A stretch of DNA of 35,930 nucleotides from Eubacteriales bacterium (GCA_030536575.1 JAUNPS010000041.1:1-35930); one strand, 5' to 3'; counted from the stretch's first letter, positions 1 to 9,490 are shown. Numbers and translations: made by a program. The notes: generated by a model not told the origin, from the letters alone.

Positions 1-18
1 ACGAAATCTTCGTGTTTT
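1..18 (+). terminator. Possible tail of an upstream terminator
   Basis: ACGAA and TTCGT can pair across a three-base loop at 1-13, followed by GTTTT. The stem is short and cut by the window edge, so this may be only the end of a terminator for a gene outside the window. The rest of 19-69 shows nothing recognisable. Confidence 0.25.
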
Positions 19-69
19 AGAAAAACAAATAAAAGTTTAAGCGTCAGAGCTGAATAATATCCGTTTATA

Positions 70-98
70 TTGACAAATGGATGGAGGAATGGTAAAGT
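70..98 (+). promoter_or_regulatory. Putative promoter of the first sugar locus
   Basis: A perfect -35 box TTGACA (70-75) is followed after 17 bases by TAAAGT (93-98), a weak -10 box. It lies about 75 bases upstream of the binding-protein gene and is the best sigma-A type match in the leader. The operator of the AraC regulator may be nearby, but no clear repeat was seen. Confidence 0.45.
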
Positions 99-174
99 GA
101 TGGTACATGGAGAACGAAGCTTGTTATAAGCAAAATCACCAAAAAAAATGAAAAAATTAAGGAGGATGTATCAA

Positions 175-1575
175 ATGAAGAAAAAGTTATTCGCACTCTT
201 AATGGCAGGCGCGATGATGTCCACGCTCGTTGTTCCGGCATTCGCAGAAGAGACCGAAACCGAGGCGGCAGCGGCCGAAGCTACGAATAACGTGAATGAT
301 CCGAACTACGAGTGGCCGGATTATTCAGGCGAGACGTTAAGCATTATGTGGTGGGGTTCCGATACCCGTCACCAGCTCACCATCCAGGTTCTGGAAATGT
401 ACGAAGAGCTGACCGGTCTGGACATTGAGTATGAATATGCAGACGGCACCAGCTACTGGACCGTATTCCAGGCGAAGATGGCAGGCGGCGAACTTCCGGA
501 CGTTTTCCAGATGGGAAATAACTGGGCTACCTACTATGACACCATCGAGCCGCTGAACTCCTACATCGAAGACGGCACCATCGACACCAGCGCCATCAGC
601 GATACGATGCTTGCGACCACCACGAACCCGGCAGACGGCGTTGTAACCGGTATGTCGAATGGTACGAACGCAAGATGCTTCGCTTACAACCCGGCGATCT
701 TCGACGATTGCGGCGTTGAATACCCGACCGATAACTGGACCTGGGATGATTTCGCAGCAGCCTGCCGCGCGATCACCGAGCAGACCGGAAACCCGGCCAT
801 CACCACCATGGAGTATAACAGCTTAGTATACAGCGCTGTTACCCAGTGGCAGGAAGGTTATAACTTCTACGCGATGGACGGCAGCGACTTCGCGTTCGAA
901 GGAAACACCGAGCCGATCGCTTACTTCATGAACCTGTACAACGACCTGATGAACGAAGGCTGCATCGGCGACTGGGGTATCCAGAACGAAATCGGAACCA
1001 ACATCGAAGCAGACTGGATCGCATACGGCGACGCCGCTATGGTTATGCTTTCCTCCAACCAGTTCCAGGCTCTGAGCAATGCGGCAGCCGAGAACGGCAT
1101 CGAGCTTGAACTCTGCACCATTCCGCGTATCTATGCAGACGGCCAGTCCGGTATGGTTGTTCGTTCCTCTCAGGAAATGAGCATCTACTCCGGTTCTGAT
1201 AAGAAAGAGATCGCAGCCAACTTCATTAACTTCTTTGTAAACAGCATCGAAGCCAACAAGATCCTGAACTGCGAACGCGGCGTTTCCATTAACAGTGACG
1301 TTCTGGCAGCCCTGCAGGAAGACAGCGATCTGACCGACGCTACCACCTCCAAGGTTTACAGCCTGATCGACCTGGTAGGTTCCTTCGAAGACGCAGCGAA
1401 CTCCAGCCCGGCTGAACCGACCGCGAACGAGGAAATCTCCGACGTGCTGAAGAAAGAATATGCACAGGGCCTGAGCAATGGCAACTATGCAAGCGGCGAA
1501 GAAGCAGCAGAAGCCTTCTGGGCAGAAGCACAGGAAATCTGGGCTAAATTCGAATCAGAAGCAGCAGCAGAATAA
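175..1575 (+). CDS. ABC sugar transporter, extracellular solute-binding protein (family 1)
   Basis: This is a periplasmic-binding-protein-like fold of about 466 residues that captures a carbohydrate outside the membrane and delivers it to the two permeases encoded next. The start at 175 is chosen because AAGGAGG (159-165) sits correctly before it; an in-frame ATG at 148 lacks a ribosome site and would spoil the signal peptide. The N-terminus is a Sec signal (KKK, a hydrophobic core, then VPAFA-EE). There is no lipobox cysteine, which is unusual for a Gram-positive binding protein: it should be released or held by other means. An acidic Ala/Glu-rich linker follows cleavage. The mature part shows the typical LSIMWWG start and WTWDDF block of MalE/UgpB relatives. 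Substrate cannot be read directly; the neighbouring GH65-like, GH43 and GH4 genes point to a plant-derived, possibly uronic-acid-containing oligosaccharide. Confidence 0.9.
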   Translation: MKKKLFALLMAGAMMSTLVVPAFAEETETEAAAAEATNNVNDPNYEWPDYSGETLSIMWWGSDTRHQLTIQVLEMYEELTGLDIEYEYADGTSYWTVFQAKMAGGELPDVFQMGNNWATYYDTIEPLNSYIEDGTIDTSAISDTMLATTTNPADGVVTGMSNGTNARCFAYNPAIFDDCGVEYPTDNWTWDDFAAACRAITEQTGNPAITTMEYNSLVYSAVTQWQEGYNFYAMDGSDFAFEGNTEPIAYFMNLYNDLMNEGCIGDWGIQNEIGTNIEADWIAYGDAAMVMLSSNQFQALSNAAAENGIELELCTIPRIYADGQSGMVVRSSQEMSIYSGSDKKEIAANFINFFVNSIEANKILNCERGVSINSDVLAALQEDSDLTDATTSKVYSLIDLVGSFEDAANSSPAEPTANEEISDVLKKEYAQGLSNGNYASGEEAAEAFWAEAQEIWAKFESEAAAE

Positions 1576-1597
1576 GCAAAGCCATGTAACGAAATTC

Positions 1598-1633
1598 ACG
1601 CTCTGAAGGAATTTCCTTCAGAGCGTATTTTTT
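1598..1633 (+). terminator. Intercistronic hairpin with U-run between binding protein and permease genes
   Basis: A perfect 13-bp stem (1598-1610 with 1614-1626, loop ATT) is followed by ATTTTTT. It has all parts of an intrinsic terminator but stands inside the transport operon. The likely role is partial termination or 3' stabilisation, giving more binding protein than permease. Confidence 0.85.
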
Positions 1634-1646
1634 AAGGAGGGTAACT

Positions 1647-2555
1647 ATGAATCAAAAAAAGAAAGGCTCGTTAAGCGCATTTCTGAATAATGATAACACT
1701 GTCGGCTACATATTCGCAGCCCCGTTTATTATTGGTTTTTGTTTCCTGACCCTGGTTCCGATGGCGCTGTCCTTGTATTACTCGTTCTGTAATTACAAGA
1801 TCGGCGGCGATGCCGTATGGATTGGCCTGGACAACTTTTTAAACCTTTTTAAAGACAAAACCTTTGGAAACTCCCTGCTGGTAACGATTCAGTACGTTAT
1901 CATCGGCGTTCCGCTGAAGCTGATCTTCGCGCTGTTTATCGCGATGCTGCTGACGAAACCGACGAAACTTCAGGGCGTCTACCGTGCAGTTTACTATATT
2001 CCGTCCCTGATCGGCGGTTCCGTAGCCGTAGCGCTGGTGTGGAAGCAGTTATTCGGAAGCCGCGGCCCCATCGTTTCCATGATTAAATCCATGGGCGCGA
2101 CCGGCTTTAACTTCTTTGGAAGCACCACCTGGGCCTTCATTCCTCTGGTACTCTGTAACGCCTGGCAGTTCGGTTCTTCCATGCTGATCTTCGCTTCCGG
2201 CCTGAAACAGATCCCGAAAGATTACTACGAGGCAGCCGAAATCGACGGCGCCGGCGCGGTGAAACGGTTCTTCAAGATCACGCTTCCCTGCCTGTCCCCG
2301 ATGATCCTGTTCAACCTGCTGATGCAGCTCATTTCCGGATTCATGACCTTTACCCAGGCACAGATCATTACCCAGGGCGGCCCGAACCATGCGACGGAGT
2401 ATGTTTCCCTGTTCATCTTCACCGAGGGCTTCTCTTATGGCCATATGGGTTATGCGTGCGCCGCGTCCTGGATCTTGCTGCTCATCATGGTGGTTGTCAC
2501 TGGAGTTATTTTCAAAACGTCCAACCAATGGGTATTCTACGAAGCAGACGATTAA
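1647..2555 (+). CDS. ABC sugar transporter permease, MalF/UgpA type
   Basis: This integral membrane protein of 302 residues is one half of the translocation pore. About six hydrophobic segments are visible, beginning near residue 18. The EAA loop that contacts the ATPase is present as YYEAAEIDGAGAVKRFFKI, about 80 residues from the end, as in binding-protein-dependent permeases. AAGGAGG precedes the ATG. The gene follows the binding protein and lies 12 bases before the partner permease. No ATPase is encoded in this locus, so the pump probably borrows a shared MsmK/MsiK-type ATPase encoded elsewhere, which is common for this importer family. Confidence 0.92.
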   Translation: MNQKKKGSLSAFLNNDNTVGYIFAAPFIIGFCFLTLVPMALSLYYSFCNYKIGGDAVWIGLDNFLNLFKDKTFGNSLLVTIQYVIIGVPLKLIFALFIAMLLTKPTKLQGVYRAVYYIPSLIGGSVAVALVWKQLFGSRGPIVSMIKSMGATGFNFFGSTTWAFIPLVLCNAWQFGSSMLIFASGLKQIPKDYYEAAEIDGAGAVKRFFKITLPCLSPMILFNLLMQLISGFMTFTQAQIITQGGPNHATEYVSLFIFTEGFSYGHMGYACAASWILLLIMVVVTGVIFKTSNQWVFYEADD

Positions 2556-2567
2556 GGAGGCTATGGG

Positions 2568-3413
2568 ATGAGCATAAAAACGAAAAAGAGGATAACCAAC
2601 ACTTGCTATCATGCGTTTGTTGTGGCATTTGGTTTGCTGATGATCTATCCGGTTATCTGGATGATCTTGAGCTCCTTTAAGATGAAGAGTGAGATTCTGG
2701 GAAACAACGCGCCGTTTTTACCGTCAGTATGGGTCTTTGAAAACTACACCAATGGTTGGAAAGGCGCCGGTCAGTACACCTTTGCGACATATTTTAAGAA
2801 CTCCATTATCATTTCCGTGCTGGGAACCATTGGAACTGTCATCAGCTCCTCCATGGTTGCTTACGCGCTGGCACGTGTAAAGTTCAGAGGAAGAAAATTC
2901 TGGTTCACCTGCATGATCATGACCATGCTCCTTCCGGGCCAGGTTCTGATGATCCCCCAGTACATTATCTGGAATAACCTGAACGCAGTCGGAACCTTTA
3001 TTCCGCTGATCCTGCCGAAATTCCTGGGTGTGCCGTTCTTCATCTACATGATGATGCAGTTTATCAAAGGGCTTCCGAAAGAGCTGGACGAAGCGGCCAT
3101 GATCGACGGCTGTAACCGTTATCAGATTTTTACGAAGATTATTCTTCCGCTGCTCGGCCCGTCCATTATTACGACCATCGTTATCCAGTTCTACTGGATC
3201 TGGGACGATTATATGGGCCCGCTGCTTTACCTCACCAAACCGGGACTGTACACGGTATCCCTTGCGATCAAGAACTTCGCGGACGTACAGGGTACGAACT
3301 TCGGCCCGATGTTTGCAATGTCCACTCTGTCCCTGATTCCGGTATTCTTACTGTTCCTGTTCTTTAACCGGTATCTGATGGACGGCGTAACCGCAGGAAG
3401 TGTGAAGGGTTAA
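2568..3413 (+). CDS. ABC sugar transporter permease, MalG/UgpE type
   Basis: This is the second pore subunit, 281 residues and about six membrane segments. The EAA loop reads DEAAMIDGCNRYQIFTKIILP. The C-terminus ends in DGVTAGSVKG, the standard ending of MalG-type permeases. AAGGAGG spans the stop codon of the preceding gene, so the two permeases are probably translationally coupled. It completes the importer of the GH43/GH4 locus. Confidence 0.92.
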   Translation: MSIKTKKRITNTCYHAFVVAFGLLMIYPVIWMILSSFKMKSEILGNNAPFLPSVWVFENYTNGWKGAGQYTFATYFKNSIIISVLGTIGTVISSSMVAYALARVKFRGRKFWFTCMIMTMLLPGQVLMIPQYIIWNNLNAVGTFIPLILPKFLGVPFFIYMMMQFIKGLPKELDEAAMIDGCNRYQIFTKIILPLLGPSIITTIVIQFYWIWDDYMGPLLYLTKPGLYTVSLAIKNFADVQGTNFGPMFAMSTLSLIPVFLLFLFFNRYLMDGVTAGSVKG

Positions 3414-3422
3414 GGAGAAACC

Positions 3423-5471
3423 ATGATCAATCGAAGAGAACTTCTGAAAAGAAATAATCCGCGGATGACCGCCTGGGAGCCGGAGAGTCCCCTCACGGTG
3501 GGAAACGGCGAGTTCGCCTTTACCGCGGACATTACCGGGCTTCAGACTTTTTATCAGGAGCAGAAAGACCATTTCGTGCCCCTGTGTACGATGAGCCAGT
3601 GGGGGTGGCACAGCACCCCGGCCGGCGAAAACGGGAATATTTATTATAAGCCGGAGGACGTGAAAAAGACGCCCTATGAAAGCGTAAAAGGAGAGAAGTT
3701 CTATGCCTCCGAGGTTCAGCCGGGAAATGAAGAAATTTACCACTGGCTGAGAGAGAACCCCCACCGGCTGAATCTGGCCAGATTGGGCTTCCTGTGGGAA
3801 GGAAAAGAAATCCATCCGGAGCAGGTGCGAAACTGCAGGCAGGTTCTGAATCTGTACACCGGCCTGCTGAAGAGCCGTTTTACTATTGAAGGATACAAGG
3901 TGGAGGTTGAGACAGTCTGCGCGGGAAGAGCGGATGTGCTGGGAATCTCCGTCCGTTCGAAAGCCCTGGCGGAGCGAAAACTGTCGGTTGTGCTGGCGTT
4001 TCCTTACGGGAGCAAAGACATTACCGCCTCCGACTGGGAGCATAAGGAATGGCATTCGACGCTGGCGACGTTCACGGGCGATCGCATGGCAATTTTGCGG
4101 ACGCTCGACAAGGATGGCTACCTGGCAAGCCTGAAATGGGAAACACCGGTCTGGTTCACACGGGAGGAAGAACACGTGTGGAACCTTGGAGGAAAGGAAG
4201 ACGCCCTGGTCTTTACCATGACGTTTAGCGATAAAACCCCGGACATTATGGACTTTCCGAAAGTTAAGGCGAACAGCGCCGCCAAATGGAAAAAATTCTG
4301 GAATCATTGCGGCATGATCGATCTTCATCAGTCCGAAGATCCAAGGGCCGCCGAGCTGGAACGGCGAATCGTGCTCTCGGAGTACCTGCTTGCCTTGCAG
4401 TCCCTGGGTTCGGTTCCCCCGCAGGAAACCGGCCTCACCTGTAATAGCTGGTATGGGAAATTCCATCTGGAAATGTACCCGTGGCACTGTGGCTGGGCAC
4501 CGCTTTGGAATGAATCGGAGTGCTTGGCCGGAAGCCTGAAGTGGTACAAAGAGCACCTTCCGCAGGCGAAAGACAATGCGGCGTGCAACGGCTATAAAGG
4601 CGCACGCTGGCCGAAAATGGTAGACCGTAACGCCATAGACAGCCCGTCCTCCATTGCGACGCTCCTGATCTGGCAGCAGCCTCACATTCTCTGGATGCTG
4701 TACATGGTTTATGAGCAGAAGAAAGACGACGCATTGCTGGAGGAATTCTGGGAAGTGATCCAGGAAACCGCGCGGTTTATGTGCGACTTTGCCGCCTATA
4801 ATCCGGAGACAGGCCGCTACGACCTTCCCGCGCCGCTGATCCCGGCTCAGGAAGAGCACAACCCGCGGACGACGAAGAACCCCACCTACGAGCTGGAATA
4901 CTGGAGCATGATGCTGGGAATTGCCGCGGACTGGGCCGAAAAGCTTGGGAAAGACGGGGAAAACTGGCGGGAGGTTGCAGACCATATGGCGCTGCCGCCG
5001 GAAAAAGACGGGCTTTATCTTGCCTGTGAAACTTGTCCGGAAACCTTCACCCGGTTTAACAAAGACCATCCCTCGATGACGGCCGCCTTTGGCCTCCTTG
5101 GAGGAACACGGATTGAACCGGCGAAGATGCGGGCGACGCTGGACAAGGTGCTGGAATGCTGGAATTTCGAGACGACCTGGGGCTGGGATTTCGCCATGCT
5201 GGCCATGACGGCCGTCCGGCTCCACGACCCGGAGACGGCGGTGGAGATCCTGTTAAAGGATACGCCGAAGAATTCCTATGTTGCCAGCGGGAATAATTAT
5301 CAGAAAACGCGGACAGACCTGCCGCTGTATCTGCCGGGAAATGGTTCGCTGCTGCTGGCGGCAGCCATGATGGCAGCCGGGTACGAAGGGTGTACGGAAG
5401 AGCTTCCGGGCTTCCCCAAAGACGGCAGATGGAAGGTGGAATACGAGAACATTGCCCCGTTCCCGTATTAA
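3423..5471 (+). CDS. Putative intracellular (alpha/alpha)6-barrel glycoside hydrolase, GH65-like
   Basis: This 682-residue protein has no signal peptide and starts 9 bases after the permease stop with AAGGAG, so it belongs to the operon. The N-terminal part has LTVGNGEFAFTADITGLQTF (residues 24-43) and WGWHST (60-65), typical of a beta-sandwich domain that precedes a six-hairpin barrel. In the barrel are WYGKFHLEMYPWH (343-355), GYKGARWPKM (390-399) and PAQEEHNP (474-481), close to motifs of proteins often labelled glycoside hydrolase family 65. The conserved Glu residues in the last block are candidate acids. Substrate and even retaining, inverting or phosphorolytic chemistry cannot be told. 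Context suggests it trims an imported oligosaccharide together with GH43 and GH4. The fold call is fairly firm; the exact family is uncertain. Confidence 0.7.
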   Translation: MINRRELLKRNNPRMTAWEPESPLTVGNGEFAFTADITGLQTFYQEQKDHFVPLCTMSQWGWHSTPAGENGNIYYKPEDVKKTPYESVKGEKFYASEVQPGNEEIYHWLRENPHRLNLARLGFLWEGKEIHPEQVRNCRQVLNLYTGLLKSRFTIEGYKVEVETVCAGRADVLGISVRSKALAERKLSVVLAFPYGSKDITASDWEHKEWHSTLATFTGDRMAILRTLDKDGYLASLKWETPVWFTREEEHVWNLGGKEDALVFTMTFSDKTPDIMDFPKVKANSAAKWKKFWNHCGMIDLHQSEDPRAAELERRIVLSEYLLALQSLGSVPPQETGLTCNSWYGKFHLEMYPWHCGWAPLWNESECLAGSLKWYKEHLPQAKDNAACNGYKGARWPKMVDRNAIDSPSSIATLLIWQQPHILWMLYMVYEQKKDDALLEEFWEVIQETARFMCDFAAYNPETGRYDLPAPLIPAQEEHNPRTTKNPTYELEYWSMMLGIAADWAEKLGKDGENWREVADHMALPPEKDGLYLACETCPETFTRFNKDHPSMTAAFGLLGGTRIEPAKMRATLDKVLECWNFETTWGWDFAMLAMTAVRLHDPETAVEILLKDTPKNSYVASGNNYQKTRTDLPLYLPGNGSLLLAAAMMAAGYEGCTEELPGFPKDGRWKVEYENIAPFPY

Positions 5472-5501
5472 TTAAGAAGAAAAAAGGAAGGATTTGCAAA
5501 G

Positions 5502-7049
5502 ATGCTGAAGAATCCCATTTTAAAAGGTTTCTGCCCGGATCCCAGTATTATCCGGGTGGGAGAGGACTATTATATCGCCACATCGACGTTTGAGTGGTGG
5601 CCGGGCGTCCGCCTGTGGCATTCGAAAGATCTGGCCCACTGGGAGCAGATTCCTTCACCGCTGAACCGGGTTTCCCAGCTCAATATGCTGGGCGACCCCA
5701 CTTCCGGCGGAATCTGGGCGCCGGATATCAGCTATGACGGGAAACGGTTCTATCTGGTCTTTACGGATGTGAAGACGAAGAAAGGCCGTTACTACAACAA
5801 TCACAATTACCTGGTTTGGGCCGACAACATCGAAGGCCCCTGGTCGGAGCCTGTCTATCTGAACAGTACGGGCTTTGACCCGTCCCTGCTCCACGATACG
5901 GACGGCCGAAAGTATCTGGTAAATATGCGCAATGGTTTCAAGGGAGTTCTGGTGCAGGAACTCGATCCGGAAACCGGAAAGCTGCTCGGAGAGGCCCGGA
6001 ATGTGTTCCGCGGAACCGAGATCGGCTGTACGGAGGGACCGCATATTTATCACTTTGGCGACTGGTATTACTGCTTGGTGGCAGAAGGCGGAACCGGGTA
6101 CGGACACTGTGTGACAATGGCGCGCTCCCGCTCCCTGTGGGGCCCCTATGAGGTCGACCCGGAAAACCCGATGCTGACGTCGGATCAGAACGACCTGGGG
6201 CTTCTGCAGAAATGCGGCCACGGCGATCTGGTGGAAACCCAGAACGGAGAATGGTATCTGGTACACCTGTGCGCAAGGCCGCCAAAGGGCCAGAAACGGT
6301 GTCTGCTTGGAAGAGAAACAGGAATCCAGAAAGTTTACTGGAATGAAGAAGGGTGGTTACGGCTGACAGGTGGCGGCAGAATTGCCCAAAATGAAACGGA
6401 AGGGCCGGCAGGAATCGCCGAGTGCGTGCTGCCGCTTCCGGAAGAGCGGGATGATTTCGAACGTGAGGTTTTGGGGGTACGCTATTCTTCACCCAGGGCT
6501 CCGCTGGGGGAATGTGCGTCCTTGACGGACAGACCGGGCTGGCTGCGGCTTTACGGACAGGAGTCCTTAAATTCGCTGCATCATGTGAGCCTGCTTGCGG
6601 TCCGTCAGACGGTGCATCAGACCTATGTGGAAACCTGTATGGAGTTTTCGCCTTCCTGCCCGGAGCAGCTTGCAGGGCTGTCCTATATGTATGATGCGGC
6701 CAACTTCTATCTGTTCGGGAAGACCGGAGACGAAGAGGGCGGCGCATTGCTCACCATCGTGAAGAGTGACCGGATCGAGGTGACGGATGAAATCGCGCCC
6801 ATTCCGGTGCCCAAAGACGGGAAGCTGTGGCTGCGGATCGAGACGGACGGGCTGACGGCCCATTGCCTGTATTCGCTGGACGGACAGGAATGGAAGGATA
6901 CCGGGGCGGTACTGGATACGGAGATCCTGACGGATGAGCATTGCCGGGGATTCACCGGGGCCCATCTGGGAATGTACTGCCACGATATGACCGGACGGAA
7001 AGCGTATGCGGACTTTGACTATTTTTCCATGAGCCGGGCTGTTTTATAA
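5502..7049 (+). CDS. Glycoside hydrolase family 43, beta-xylosidase/alpha-arabinofuranosidase type
   Basis: This is a two-domain enzyme of 515 residues without a signal peptide. Residues 1 to about 310 form the five-bladed propeller with the GH43 catalytic triad: base D13 in FCPDPSI, pKa modulator D126 in GFDPSLL, and acid E178 in TEGPHIY. Residues about 320-510 form the C-terminal beta-sandwich found in XynB-like (GH43 subfamily 11 type) enzymes of 510-540 residues. The usual reaction is removal of non-reducing-end xylose or arabinofuranose by inversion. AAGGAAGG lies 10 bases before the ATG. Its stop codon overlaps the end of the convergent AraC gene by six bases. The family call is firm; xyloside preference is inferred. 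Confidence 0.92.
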   Translation: MLKNPILKGFCPDPSIIRVGEDYYIATSTFEWWPGVRLWHSKDLAHWEQIPSPLNRVSQLNMLGDPTSGGIWAPDISYDGKRFYLVFTDVKTKKGRYYNNHNYLVWADNIEGPWSEPVYLNSTGFDPSLLHDTDGRKYLVNMRNGFKGVLVQELDPETGKLLGEARNVFRGTEIGCTEGPHIYHFGDWYYCLVAEGGTGYGHCVTMARSRSLWGPYEVDPENPMLTSDQNDLGLLQKCGHGDLVETQNGEWYLVHLCARPPKGQKRCLLGRETGIQKVYWNEEGWLRLTGGGRIAQNETEGPAGIAECVLPLPEERDDFEREVLGVRYSSPRAPLGECASLTDRPGWLRLYGQESLNSLHHVSLLAVRQTVHQTYVETCMEFSPSCPEQLAGLSYMYDAANFYLFGKTGDEEGGALLTIVKSDRIEVTDEIAPIPVPKDGKLWLRIETDGLTAHCLYSLDGQEWKDTGAVLDTEILTDEHCRGFTGAHLGMYCHDMTGRKAYADFDYFSMSRAVL

Positions 7050-7949
7050 TTCTTCTCCGAGGAAAGACTGCGGGCGGCTGGAAGGGTTCTGCTTTTCCTT
7101 CTCCCGCAGATACTGTTTCCGGTATTTCAGCGGAGAGGTTTCGGTATGTTTCCGGAAAATTTTTTCGAAGTAGGTAATGCTGTCGTAGCCTAAGGATTCG
7201 GCGATCTCGGTGATGCTTCGGTCGGTTTCGGCCAGGAGGCGGCGGGCCTGCTGGATGCGGTTGACGTTGATGTATTCGTTTACGGTGTAGCCGGTAAATT
7301 CCTTGAAGACGCGGCTTAAGTAGCTTTTGCTCATGTAAAAGCGTTTGGCTACGCTGTCTAAGGAGTCGGCTTCCGCAGGGTGAGCGGTGATGTAGGAGGC
7401 CACTTCGGTCACTTTCTGATGGGTGGCGGAGGTGGAGAGGGTGGTAACGGGTTCGTTGCACTGTAAGTAGCGCTGGGCGAAGAAGAGCAGGCGGATCAGC
7501 TTTTCCATGGACATGATTTTACAGCCGGGGTCGCGGATGCTCATTTCCCGGCCGATGCCGTCTAACAGGGCGAGGATGTATTTCTGGTTCTCCGGGGACA
7601 GGGCGATGACACCCTGGTTTTTCGCAAAGAAATCCGAAAGAACCATTTCGCCGGTGCAGGCCAGGACGGAGGCCAGGGGGTCGTCGCGGAATTCGACGAC
7701 GATGCGTTCGTGGTAGGTGTCCCCATACTGGCTGGTCATGTGGATGGTGCCGCGGTTGATGAAGACCAGGTCTCCGGCCTTGACGTGGTAGATGCGGTTT
7801 TCGATGAAGTAGGAGCGTTCCCCGCGGATGAGATAATAAATTTCGTATTCATCGTGGGTGTGTTTGGATGGCATGTTAAATTCGTAGTTTCGGATGATGC
7901 GGCTGATGGTGATTCCGCTCATTGCTTCTTCATAGATGACGCGGCGCAT
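7044..7949 (-). CDS. AraC-family transcriptional regulator of the sugar locus
   Basis: This 301-residue protein is the likely sensor for the surrounding transport and hydrolase genes. The start at 7949 is chosen because AGGAGG lies 5 bases before it; a longer frame to 8072 starts with an unlikely hydrophobic stretch. The N-terminal cupin domain has HTHDEYEIYYLIRGE, a sugar-binding half typical of AraC activators. The C-terminal part has two helix-turn-helix motifs, including AKRFYMSKSYLSRVFKEFTG and the closing GYDSITYFEKIFRKHTETSP signature. It points toward GH43, ending convergently with a 6-base overlap, and is divergent from GH4, so it can control both sides from the 7950-8089 region. Confidence 0.93.
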   Translation of the reverse strand: MRRVIYEEAMSGITISRIIRNYEFNMPSKHTHDEYEIYYLIRGERSYFIENRIYHVKAGDLVFINRGTIHMTSQYGDTYHERIVVEFRDDPLASVLACTGEMVLSDFFAKNQGVIALSPENQKYILALLDGIGREMSIRDPGCKIMSMEKLIRLLFFAQRYLQCNEPVTTLSTSATHQKVTEVASYITAHPAEADSLDSVAKRFYMSKSYLSRVFKEFTGYTVNEYINVNRIQQARRLLAETDRSITEIAESLGYDSITYFEKIFRKHTETSPLKYRKQYLREKEKQNPSSRPQSFLGEEL

Positions 7950-8016
7950 GAGAACCTCCTTTAAAAAGTCAATATAAATCGAAAAGATGCAAAAAAAGGA
8001 AACATAGAATGAGATT

Positions 8017-8044
8017 ATTATACTATATTCTGGTAAAATGTCTA
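8017..8044 (-). promoter_or_regulatory. Promoter of the AraC regulator
   Basis: Read on the minus strand, TAGACA (8039-8044) is followed after 16 bases by TATAAT (8017-8022). The same AT-rich stretch must also hold the divergent promoter for the GH4 gene. An extended TGGTAAAAT at 8031-8039 is a weak -10 candidate for it, with no good -35 box, as expected if it needs an activator. Confidence 0.5.
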
Positions 8045-8089
8045 TAAGAAAAAGTGATGCGAAAAGAATCACAGGAAGGGAGATTATTT

Positions 8090-9490
8090 ATGAACTATCA
8101 AGAAGGACGGGTATCCGATGTACAGATCGCCTATATTGGCGGCGGTTCCAGGGGTTGGGCCTGGACGTTTATGACGGATTTGGCGCTGGAGCCTTCGATG
8201 AGCGGGACGATCCGGCTCTATGATATCGATGAGGAGGCCGCGAAGGCGAACGAGGTGATCGGGAACCGGGTAAGCGCGCGGGAAGAGGCCGTTGGAAAAT
8301 GGGAATATAAGACCTGCGGCACCATGAAAGAAGCGCTGGAGGGCGCGGACTTTATCGTGATTTCCATTCTGCCGGGCACGTTTGACGAGATGGATGTGGA
8401 TGTGCATATGCCGGAGCGTTTAGGCATCTGGCAGTCGGTAGGCGATACGGCAGGCCCTGGCGGGATTATGCGTGCGTTGCGGACGATTCCGATGTTTGTG
8501 ACGATTGCGGAGGCGGTGAAGGAATATGCGCCGAAAGCATGGGTTATCAACTACACGAACCCGATGACGCTTTGTGTGAAGACGCTGTATAAGGTGTTCC
8601 CGGAAATTAAGGCGTTTGGATGCTGCCATGAGGTATTTGGTACGCAGAAGGTGCTGAAGGGCATTCTGGAAGAAACCTATGGGCTGACCGGGGTTGAGCG
8701 TCAGGATATTCATGTCAATGTGCTGGGCATTAACCACTTTACCTGGTTTGACTATGCGTCCTATAAGGGCATCGACCTGTTTCCGGTGTATCGGGACTAT
8801 ATTGACAAGCATTTCGAGGAAGGCTATGATGAGCCGGATAAGAACTGGGCGAATGCGTCCTTTGCGTGCAGCCATCGGGTGAAGTTTGATCTGTTCCGCC
8901 GCTATGGGCTGATTGCCGCGGCTGGCGACCGTCATCTGGCGGAGTTTATGCCGGGGAATGAATATCTGAATGATCCGGAGACGGTGACCGGATGGAAGTT
9001 TGGGCTGACGACGGTAGACTGGAGAAAACAGGATCTGCAAAATCGTCTGGCTAAGAGCCATAAGCTGTTAGCGGGCGAGGAAGAAGTGGATCTGAAGCCC
9101 ACCGGAGAGGAAGGAATCCAGCTTATTAAGGCGCTGTGCGGCCTTACCCGTATGGTGAGCAATGTGAACATTCCGAATACGAATCAGCAGATTACGAATC
9201 TGCCGGCGGATGCGGTGGTGGAGACGAATGCGGTGTTTGAGCGGGATGCGATTCGGCCGCTGATCGCCGGAAGCCTGCCGGAGGATGTGAAGAAGCTGAT
9301 TATGCCGCATGTTGAGATTCATGAGGATACGCTGGAGGCGGCTCTGACGTGTGATAAGGAGCTGGTGGTGAAGGCGTTTATGAAAGATCCGAATGTGGTT
9401 GGGAAGAAGTGCAGTGAGGCGGATGTGAGGAGCCTGGTGGAGGATATGATCCAGGGGACGATGAAGTATCTGCCGGAAGGATGGAAGTAA
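8090..9490 (+). CDS. Glycoside hydrolase family 4, probable alpha-galacturonidase (LplD-like)
   Basis: This is an NAD- and metal-dependent glycosidase of 466 residues. The Rossmann motif is VQIAYIGGGSRGW (residues 11-23). NYTNPM (154-159), C179-H180-E181-V182 and GINHF (213-217) form the metal and substrate site of GH4. GH4 enzymes oxidise the sugar at C3, eliminate the aglycone and then reduce. In this family the residues after CH correlate with substrate, and CHEV is the form known from Bacillus subtilis LplD and its Thermotoga relative, which act on alpha-galacturonides. The start at 8090 is preferred over an ATG at 8054 because GGGAG precedes it. A strong terminator follows. The family is certain; galacturonide specificity is a motif-based inference. 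Confidence 0.9.
   Translation: MNYQEGRVSDVQIAYIGGGSRGWAWTFMTDLALEPSMSGTIRLYDIDEEAAKANEVIGNRVSAREEAVGKWEYKTCGTMKEALEGADFIVISILPGTFDEMDVDVHMPERLGIWQSVGDTAGPGGIMRALRTIPMFVTIAEAVKEYAPKAWVINYTNPMTLCVKTLYKVFPEIKAFGCCHEVFGTQKVLKGILEETYGLTGVERQDIHVNVLGINHFTWFDYASYKGIDLFPVYRDYIDKHFEEGYDEPDKNWANASFACSHRVKFDLFRRYGLIAAAGDRHLAEFMPGNEYLNDPETVTGWKFGLTTVDWRKQDLQNRLAKSHKLLAGEEEVDLKPTGEEGIQLIKALCGLTRMVSNVNIPNTNQQITNLPADAVVETNAVFERDAIRPLIAGSLPEDVKKLIMPHVEIHEDTLEAALTCDKELVVKAFMKDPNVVGKKCSEADVRSLVEDMIQGTMKYLPEGWK

Noticed and set aside
3348-5225. A 625-codon open frame on the minus strand opposite the GH65-like gene
   Set aside because: It is antisense to a gene with strong family motifs, has no ribosome site and its translation is rich in His/Arg/Pro without recognisable domains; it is a codon-usage shadow.
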